Origin: Clostridia bacterium
GTDB taxonomy: Bacteria; Bacillota_A; Clostridia; Oscillospirales; Acutalibacteraceae
Reading direction: 5' to 3'
Length of the DNA: 38,276 nt
Assembly: GCA_009930155.1 (NCBI GenBank)
Contig: RZYX01000010.1
Location: 1 to 38,276 of the forward strand
Part shown: positions 33,333 through 38,276 of the stretch, piece after piece
Layout: each line of letters starts with the position of its first letter
How positions within the stretch are numbered: position 1 is the first letter of the stretch
The notes under the pieces: model-generated
Seen by the model: only the letters and a program-made list of their open reading frames with translations
Told to the model about the DNA's origin: nothing
Database searches by the model: none
Program-made: the position numbers and the translations under genes

Positions 33333-33359
33333 TTGTTAACACAAATTGCCAATTATAAT
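33333..33359 (+). promoter_or_regulatory. possible promoter of the chromate-transporter pair
   Basis: Perfect TATAAT at 33354-33359 with TTGTTA 15 bp upstream. The spacer is short, so this is tentative. Confidence 0.4.
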
Positions 33360-33424
33360 TGCTTATGATATACTTGCGTTATTATTTTATTATTTTTAAA
33401 TCTCTTCTTATGGAGGTAACCACA

Positions 33425-33967
33425 GTGTCCGACATTTTAAGCCTATTTATTGCATTTTTAAAAATTGGTCTTTTTACCTTTGGTGGAGGCTACGCAATGC
33501 TCCCTATAATCGAACATGAAATCGTTGATAAAAAAGGTTGGATAACAAACGAGGAATTGTTGCAATACTTTTCACTCAGCCAATGCACGCCAGGAGTTAT
33601 AGCCGTTAACACTGCCACTTTTGTTGGCACAAAAAAGCACGGCTTTTGGGGTGGCGTGTCTGCAACATTGGGAGTTATTACACCCTCTATAATAATCATT
33701 TCAATATTTGCGACTGTATTAAAAGAGCTTGATGGGATTCCTGCTGTTGCACACGCTTTTGCAGGAATCCGTCCAGCTGTTGCAGCTTTAATTGTCGTAT
33801 CTTGCATAAAAATTTTTAAGAGTAGTGTAAAATCATTTTCTCAAATTTTATTGTGCATAGTTTCTTTTATTCTCGTTGCCTTTTTCAAATTATCACCAAT
33901 CTTTGTGGTTCTTATTGCAAGTATTTATGGACTACTGTTTTTTAGAAAAGGTGGTGAAAATCAATGA
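33425..33967 (+). CDS. chromate transporter family protein, first half-size subunit
   Basis: A 180-residue membrane protein of the CHR family, half-size type. Family motifs are FLKIGLFTFGGGYAMLP at the N terminus, a conserved SQCTPGVIAVNTATFVG loop, and GIRPAVAALI. About five or six hydrophobic segments are seen. In known systems two half-size CHR proteins act together to export chromate; in gut anaerobes the real anion is often unknown. GTG 33425 has TATGGAGGT 7 bases upstream; an ATG 66 bases upstream is in frame but unsupported. The stop overlaps the start of the second subunit (ATGA). Confidence 0.88.
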   Translation: MSDILSLFIAFLKIGLFTFGGGYAMLPIIEHEIVDKKGWITNEELLQYFSLSQCTPGVIAVNTATFVGTKKHGFWGGVSATLGVITPSIIIISIFATVLKELDGIPAVAHAFAGIRPAVAALIVVSCIKIFKSSVKSFSQILLCIVSFILVAFFKLSPIFVVLIASIYGLLFFRKGGENQ

Positions 33968-34539
33968 GTGATATATTAATTATGTGTTTCGAATTTCTAA
34001 AAACAGGGCTCTTCTCTATTGGCGGTGGTCTTGCAACTATACCATTCCTTTTTGAAATGAGTAAAAATCATCCAAGCTGGTTTTCATCATCCGAACTTGC
34101 GGATATGATTGCAGTTTCGGAATCAACTCCTGGCCCCATAGGAGTTAATATGGCAACCTTTGCAGGATATAAAATCGCAGGGATAAGTGGGGCTATACTA
34201 GCAACTCTCTCTTTGGTTCTTCCCGCTTTTATAATAATTATTGTCATTGCAAAATTCTTAAGCAAATACAGCGAAAGTAAATATGTTAAAGCTGTTTTTG
34301 GAGGTCTACGCCCAGCTGTAGCAGGGCTTATATCCACCGCAGCATACTCTGTTATTCAAATTGCAATATTTATAGAACCCGTTAAATCATTTAAAGATAT
34401 CTTGCCAAATTTGCAAATAGGTAGCTTTATTATTTTTGCCGTTATACTTATAACTTTACAATTTAAAAAAATAAAAAAGCTACATCCAATCATATTTATT
34501 TTTATTGCTGCCTTATTGGGTGTTGTATTTAAATTATAG
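33964..34539 (+). CDS. chromate transporter family protein, second half-size subunit
   Basis: A 191-residue CHR-family protein related to its upstream neighbour: FLKTGLFSIGGGLATIP, SESTPGPIGVNMATFAG and GLRPAVAGLI are in the same order. About six hydrophobic segments run along it, and a Lys-rich loop lies near residues 165-172. It starts with an ATGA overlap and AAAGGTGG upstream, so both subunits are made from one message in equal numbers. The adjacent placement matches bipartite CHR transporters, whose halves insert with opposite topology. No terminator was recognised after it. Confidence 0.9.
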   Translation: MSDILIMCFEFLKTGLFSIGGGLATIPFLFEMSKNHPSWFSSSELADMIAVSESTPGPIGVNMATFAGYKIAGISGAILATLSLVLPAFIIIIVIAKFLSKYSESKYVKAVFGGLRPAVAGLISTAAYSVIQIAIFIEPVKSFKDILPNLQIGSFIIFAVILITLQFKKIKKLHPIIFIFIAALLGVVFKL

Positions 34540-34826
34540 TAAATATCCGCAAAGCCTTTGTTCCCTTGAGTTTTAATTTCTAAACCAACATTTTATAATA
34601 ATTTATTAAACTATATCAAATCTTAACTTAAACAGTTTACAAAACCAATAATGTAGATTACAATAAAACATCAGCTTATCCATCTCAATAAAATTCACAT
34701 TTTGATATAACATTAATTTTTTTAAATCAAAGTACAAATACTATTCTAATAAACACTATAAACCTCATTATAAAGCAATATATGTCAAGTACTTAAAAAG
34801 CTTGATTCTAAAAACAAGGAGAAAAA

Positions 34827-36077
34827 ATGAATCTTTATGAAAATTCGCAAAAACCCGAAATAGCTGTCTTAGTTAGCGTTGACACTGGAACTTTTGATAT
34901 TGATGTGTCTATTGACGAACTTGAAGAACTTGCAAGAACTGCTGGAGCAGAAGTTTTTGCAAAAGTTATTCAAAAAAAGGAAAAGCCAAATTCTGCATTG
35001 TTTGTTGGAACAGGCAAGCTAGAAGAAATCAAGCAACTTTGCAGTGACAATGATATTGACCTTATCATTTTTGATGCTGAGCTCACCCCTTCCCAACAAA
35101 GAAATATTGAAAAAATTGTCGATATAAGAGTAATTGACAGAACAACCCTTATTCTCGACATTTTTGCCGCCCGTGCAAACTCAAAAGAAGGCAAACTTCA
35201 AGTTGAACTTGCACAGCTTAGACATTCATTGCCACGACTAGGCGGAAAAGGAACTCAGCTTTCACGGCTTGGTGGAGGAATTGGAACAAGAGGCCCTGGT
35301 GAAAGCAAGCTTGAAAGTGATAAAAGACATATTAGAAGGCGGATTGAAGCCTTGACAGATGAACTAAAAGAAGTTGAAAAACGCCGTAATGGATTGCGTG
35401 CAAGGCGTAGTAAAGACGGCTTTGAAACAGTTGTTATCGTTGGCTACACTAACGCAGGTAAATCCACTCTAATGAACAAACTTACTGACGCAGGTGTGCT
35501 TGCACAAGACAAGCTTTTTGCAACACTTGACCCTACAGCCAGAGCACTCACTCTGCCTAACGGTAGAAAAGTAATGCTTATTGATACGGTTGGATTAGTT
35601 CGAAGATTACCGCATAATCTTGTTCGAGCTTTTAAATCAACATTAGAAGAAGCAGCCAACGCAGATGTTATTCTTAATGTTTGTGATGTTTCTAGCCCCG
35701 AATGTGCCGAACATTTAGAAGTTACCGAAAAACTTTTATTAGAACTTGGTGCTAAGAACAAACCCACTATTTCTGTCATGAACAAATGTGACCTTACCGA
35801 CATTTCAAGTGATATGCCTGTTATTGGTCAGTCTGTTATGATTTCTGCTATTGATGGCACAGGGATTGACAATTTGTTGCAAATTGTTGAAGATGCACTT
35901 CCACAAACACGAAAACGAGTCAATTTACTTTTTCCATTTGCAAAGGTAAGCCTTGCATCAAAAATCCGCACAGACGGAATAGTTTTTAGCGAAGAATATA
36001 TTGAAACTGGATTGCAACTTGACGCTATTGCAGATATTCGTCTACTTGATGAACTAAGCGAATATATAGTTGAATAA
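34827..36077 (+). CDS. hflX: ribosome-associated GTPase HflX
   Basis: A 416-residue GTPase that binds the 50S subunit and splits or rescues stalled ribosomes. The N-terminal HflX domain is followed by the Gly-rich connector RLGGKGTQLSRLGGGIGTRGPG (137-158), and a helical Arg/Lys-rich linker (about 165-195). The G domain carries G1 GYTNAGKST (206-214), G3 DTVGLVRRLPH and G4 NKCD, and a small C-terminal domain follows. ATG 34827 has CAAGGAG upstream. No clear promoter was found in the 287 bp before it. It converges on the metallophosphoesterase gene and shares its terminator. Confidence 0.95.
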   Translation: MNLYENSQKPEIAVLVSVDTGTFDIDVSIDELEELARTAGAEVFAKVIQKKEKPNSALFVGTGKLEEIKQLCSDNDIDLIIFDAELTPSQQRNIEKIVDIRVIDRTTLILDIFAARANSKEGKLQVELAQLRHSLPRLGGKGTQLSRLGGGIGTRGPGESKLESDKRHIRRRIEALTDELKEVEKRRNGLRARRSKDGFETVVIVGYTNAGKSTLMNKLTDAGVLAQDKLFATLDPTARALTLPNGRKVMLIDTVGLVRRLPHNLVRAFKSTLEEAANADVILNVCDVSSPECAEHLEVTEKLLLELGAKNKPTISVMNKCDLTDISSDMPVIGQSVMISAIDGTGIDNLLQIVEDALPQTRKRVNLLFPFAKVSLASKIRTDGIVFSEEYIETGLQLDAIADIRLLDELSEYIVE

Positions 36078-36106
36078 TAAAATATCAACTTATAATATAA
36101 CAAAAT

Positions 36107-36143
36107 AAAAGCTTGAGCTGACATAATGCCAGTTCAAGCTTTT
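36107..36143. terminator. bidirectional terminator between hflX and the metallophosphoesterase
   Basis: 14-bp arms AAAAGCTTGAGCTG / CAGTTCAAGCTTTT (one G-U pair) with a 9-base loop and A/T flanks, lying right between two convergent genes. Confidence 0.85.
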
Positions 36144-36818
36144 CTATTTTGGTTCAACATCAATTACAACAATTTCTGTTGGATTAAACAAACGAGGAAT
36201 TAACCTAACATCCGACAATCCCCTGCCAACAATTAATTTACCCTCATAAAATCCACAAGTATAGCGTGGAAAAAAGCCTTGCCCTGGGGCATATAAAGGA
36301 ACTCCAAAAGGTCTAAATTGCCCACCATGTGCATGGCCTGATAAAATCAAATCCACATTTCTATGCTTTAAATATTTTTTGTAATATTCAGGCTGATGAC
36401 AAAGCAAAAGCTTAAATCCCTTTTTATTCTCAAATTCATCAAGCCACAAAAAATCTGTAGACGGTGTATGCCCACCAATTAAAATTTCTCCATGCGTTTT
36501 ATATTCATTGTCAAGTAAAATTGCACCTGTGTTTTGAATTTCACTTTCGCTAAGCACATCAAACTGAACTTCATGATTTCCAAACGAAAAATAGGTTGTT
36601 GCAATTTTTGAAAGTGAACTTAAAAATCCCAAAGACCTCGAATATGTCATTCTATGCCTATCTACAATATCGCCAACAACTGCGATAATATCAGGGTTTT
36701 CATCTGCAACTATATCAACAATATCATCATATACATCGTTATGTAAATCTGACAACAAAACAATTCTTTGAGGCATTGTTATTTTATTGTTTTTCACTGT
36801 GTAATAACTTATATCCAC
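36144..36818 (-). CDS. YkuE-like metallophosphoesterase
   Basis: A 224-residue calcineurin-like phosphoesterase. Motifs in order: SDLHND (D24, H26), GDIVDRH (D50), GNHE (N81, H82), CHQPEYY (H141) and GHAHGGQFR (H162, H164), the full dinuclear metal set. It resembles YkuE-type enzymes but lacks their usual N-terminal membrane or Tat segment, so it is probably cytoplasmic. The natural substrate is unknown. The start is uncertain: GTG 36818 lies 12 bases after GGAGG and TTG 36827 lies 3 bases after it; the long extension to 36923 has no ribosome site. Confidence 0.85.
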   Translation of the reverse strand: MDISYYTVKNNKITMPQRIVLLSDLHNDVYDDIVDIVADENPDIIAVVGDIVDRHRMTYSRSLGFLSSLSKIATTYFSFGNHEVQFDVLSESEIQNTGAILLDNEYKTHGEILIGGHTPSTDFLWLDEFENKKGFKLLLCHQPEYYKKYLKHRNVDLILSGHAHGGQFRPFGVPLYAPGQGFFPRYTCGFYEGKLIVGRGLSDVRLIPRLFNPTEIVVIDVEPK

Positions 36819-36896
36819 TGTATACAAACGCCTCCAAAAAATCAACCGAGATTTGTATGTTGAGCAAAAAAATTTATAGCACCTAAATACATTAAT

Positions 36897-36981
36897 AAAA
36901 TAGTGCAATACAAGAATTTGCAAAATCTATGCATACTTTGTATGTAACTGGAATTTGCAGATTTTGAAATTGCACTATTTT
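36897..36981. repeat. 85-bp compound inverted repeat between pilT and the metallophosphoesterase gene
   Basis: Perfect 13-bp ends AAAATAGTGCAAT / ATTGCACTATTTT, a nested 8-bp pair CAAAATCT (36921-36928) / AGATTTTG (36959-36966), and an apical hairpin GCATAC-TTT-GTATGT. A direct repeat GAATTTGCA occurs at 36914 and 36951. On the minus strand it could also act as the pilT terminator (the stem ends in TTTTATTAA). Confidence 0.65.
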
Positions 36982-37002
36982 CTAGGCGGTATAAAATACT
37001 TT

Positions 37003-38055
37003 TTACATCATCTTCTTCTGCATTAACTCGCTATCCATTGTATAAGTTAATGCTTGACTTCTGCTTATTTTACCTGTTCTATAAAGTTCAAATAATGCAT
37101 CATCCATTGTCTGCATTCCTTGCCTTTTACCAGTCTGCATTACGCTTGGTATTTGGTATGTTTTACCCTCACGAATAAGGTTGCGAATTGCAGAGTTTGC
37201 AAGCATAACCTCAAAAGCCGCAACACGACCGTTACCTTCCATATTGGGAATAAGCCTTTGAGAAATAACCGCTTCCAAAACCGCACTAAGCTGAACTTTG
37301 ATTTGGTCTTGCTGTTCAGTTGGGAAAACATCTATAATACGGTCAACGGTTTCTGCTGCACCAATTGTATGAAGTGTTGAAAAAACCAAATGGCCCGTTT
37401 CAGCTGCAGTAACAGCCGTTGCAATTGTTTCAAGGTCACGCATTTCACCAACAAGAATAACATCTGGATCTTCACGAAGTGCTGCACGAAGCGCTGCTGA
37501 ATAAGAGTTGGTATCAACACCAATTTCCCTCTGATTAACTATAGATTTGTCATGCCTATGCAAATACTCGATTGGGTCTTCAAGCGTTATAATATGTGAA
37601 CTTAAATTTTCATTTATCTTTCCTATAAGTGAAGCAAGCGTTGTTGATTTACCACTACCTGTAGGACCTGTAACAAGAACCAAACCACTTTTTTTGTTAC
37701 ACAAATCAACTATTGACTGTGGTACTCCAAGATCCTGTGGTTTTGGAATAGTTACACCAACCAAGCGGAAAACTGCCGCTGTTGTTCCTCTCTGTCTAAA
37801 CACATTAGCACGATAACGGCCCATTCCTGCTAAACCAAAAGAAAAGTCAATTTCACCACGCTCTGCAAAAACTCTCTTTTGAAACTCACCCATTATGTTC
37901 TTTACCAACGCCTCTATATCCTCTGTTGTAAGCCTTGGATAATTCATTGTCTGCATTTCGCCATGAACTCTCATTTTTGGTGGAACACCAACGGTAATAT
38001 GTAAGTCTGATGCCTTATTAGCATGAGCCTCTGTTAACAATTCTGCTAAAGTCAA
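37003..38055 (-). CDS. pilT: PilT-family twitching motility ATPase
   Basis: A 350-residue type IV pilus retraction ATPase (secretion ATPase superfamily). The N-terminal domain has the ASDLHITVG signature and GRYRANVFRQRG. The catalytic domain shows Walker A GPTGSGKS (130-137), the Asp box ITLEDPIEY, Walker B DPDVILVGEMRD (196-207) and the His box HLVFSTLHT. The C-terminal PilT segment contains AFEVMLANSAIRNLIREGK. TTG 38055 was chosen behind TGGGGGTAG; an ATG at 38070 is in frame without a site. No other pilus gene lies in this window, so partners must be elsewhere. Confidence 0.95.
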   Translation of the reverse strand: MTLAELLTEAHANKASDLHITVGVPPKMRVHGEMQTMNYPRLTTEDIEALVKNIMGEFQKRVFAERGEIDFSFGLAGMGRYRANVFRQRGTTAAVFRLVGVTIPKPQDLGVPQSIVDLCNKKSGLVLVTGPTGSGKSTTLASLIGKINENLSSHIITLEDPIEYLHRHDKSIVNQREIGVDTNSYSAALRAALREDPDVILVGEMRDLETIATAVTAAETGHLVFSTLHTIGAAETVDRIIDVFPTEQQDQIKVQLSAVLEAVISQRLIPNMEGNGRVAAFEVMLANSAIRNLIREGKTYQIPSVMQTGKRQGMQTMDDALFELYRTGKISRSQALTYTMDSELMQKKMM

Positions 38056-38130
38056 GATAACTACCCCCATTTTTTAAATATCATTTATTTGTAACATAGA
38101 TTAAAAATATTTATTATTATATACTTTGTA

Positions 38131-38159
38131 AGTTTATCATAATTAACCAAAATTTTCAA
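38131..38159 (-). promoter_or_regulatory. promoter of pilT
   Basis: Minus strand TTGAAA, 17-bp spacer, TAAACT, about 75 bases before the TTG start. Confidence 0.6.
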
Positions 38160-38276
38160 GCTTATTTTTGCAAATATTGTGCTATTCGTATCATATTTAT
38201 TTTATGAGAATTTATTTAATATAAAGCCTGCCCTGTGTGCTGTGCACCCTGTTTAACGGACACGAAATAAAAGGCT

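Noticed and set aside
33359..33424. N-terminal extension of the first chromate-transporter subunit from an ATG at 33359
   Set aside because: The ATG overlaps the predicted -10 box and has no ribosome site, while GTG 33425 has GGAGGT in place and gives the family's normal N terminus.
34540..34826. Possible regulatory RNA or small gene before hflX
   Set aside because: The 287 bp are AT-rich, with no convincing promoter pair, hairpin or ribosome site other than that of hflX.
38220..38276. GC-richer 55-base tail at the window edge with AGCCT/AGGCT ends and an internal GTGC/GCAC hairpin
   Set aside because: It may be a terminator or the end of an upstream gene or small RNA, but it is cut by the window edge and matches no RNA family I can name.

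Overview
The window looks like a chromosomal core region of a low-GC, Gram-positive anaerobe of the class Clostridia, probably near the Oscillospirales/Ruminococcaceae. This is inferred from gene content and was not searched. The pointers are AT-rich intergenic DNA with sigma-A promoters, strong AGGAGG ribosome sites, many TTG/GTG starts, a YaaL-BofA pair (sporulation lineage), FMN and SAM-I riboswitches, RqcH, YmdB, HflX, and the Asp23-FakA-RecG gene order. No phage, insertion sequence, CRISPR array, rRNA or tRNA was found. All but the smallest conserved genes belong to known families, so I do not see a wholly new multi-gene system.

Layout. 1-5208 (+): 3' end of an isoleucyl-tRNA synthetase, a DUF1858 redox-disulfide protein, a terminator, then trmK, a Nif3-like gene and rqcH. 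5301-7289 (-): a membrane-anchored LysM/G5/M23 cell-wall peptidase. 7423-12090 (-): one operon asp23-like > fakA-like > recG > luxS behind a near-consensus promoter. 12112-14364 (-): ymdB and an orphan oligopeptide-binding lipoprotein, preceded by a 438-bp non-coding stretch. 14803-17485 (-): murA, walJ/yycJ and rlmH. 17691-19635 (-): ilvE and an RluA-type pseudouridine synthase. 19776-21116 (-): an AzgA-type purine permease. 21370-24189 (-): murE and a FemABX transferase. 24393-28374 (+): valS and folC. 28340-28945 (-): yaaL and bofA. 29035-31679 (+): FMN riboswitch-ribU, then SAM-I riboswitch-metK and a TSCPD protein. 31841-33213: a small HTH regulator (+) converging with an HD-GYP response-regulator-like protein (-). 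33425-34539 (+): a split chromate-type transporter pair. 34827-36077 (+): hflX. 36144-38055 (-): a metallophosphoesterase and a PilT-like ATPase separated by a complex inverted repeat.

How the genes fit together. The envelope theme is strong: murA, murE, a FemABX bridge transferase and an M23 hydrolase. The MurE substrate motif reads DDPN rather than DNPR, which together with the adjacent FemABX gene suggests lysine-type, bridged peptidoglycan. A methyl-cycle theme links metK (SAM synthesis, under a SAM-I riboswitch) and luxS (S-ribosylhomocysteine cleavage). Translation and quality control are served by ileS, valS, trmK, rlmH, rqcH, the pseudouridine synthase and hflX.

The most useful leads are: an IleRS with non-standard signature motifs; the MurE/FemABX chemistry; an HD-GYP protein whose receiver has Asn in place of the phosphoacceptor Asp; a sigma-E-like promoter directly upstream of yaaL-bofA; back-to-back consensus promoters of murE and valS; the compound inverted repeat next to pilT; and a T-box-like core in the leader of ymdB. 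Start codons were chosen mainly from ribosome-site position; where an upstream in-frame start exists this is stated.
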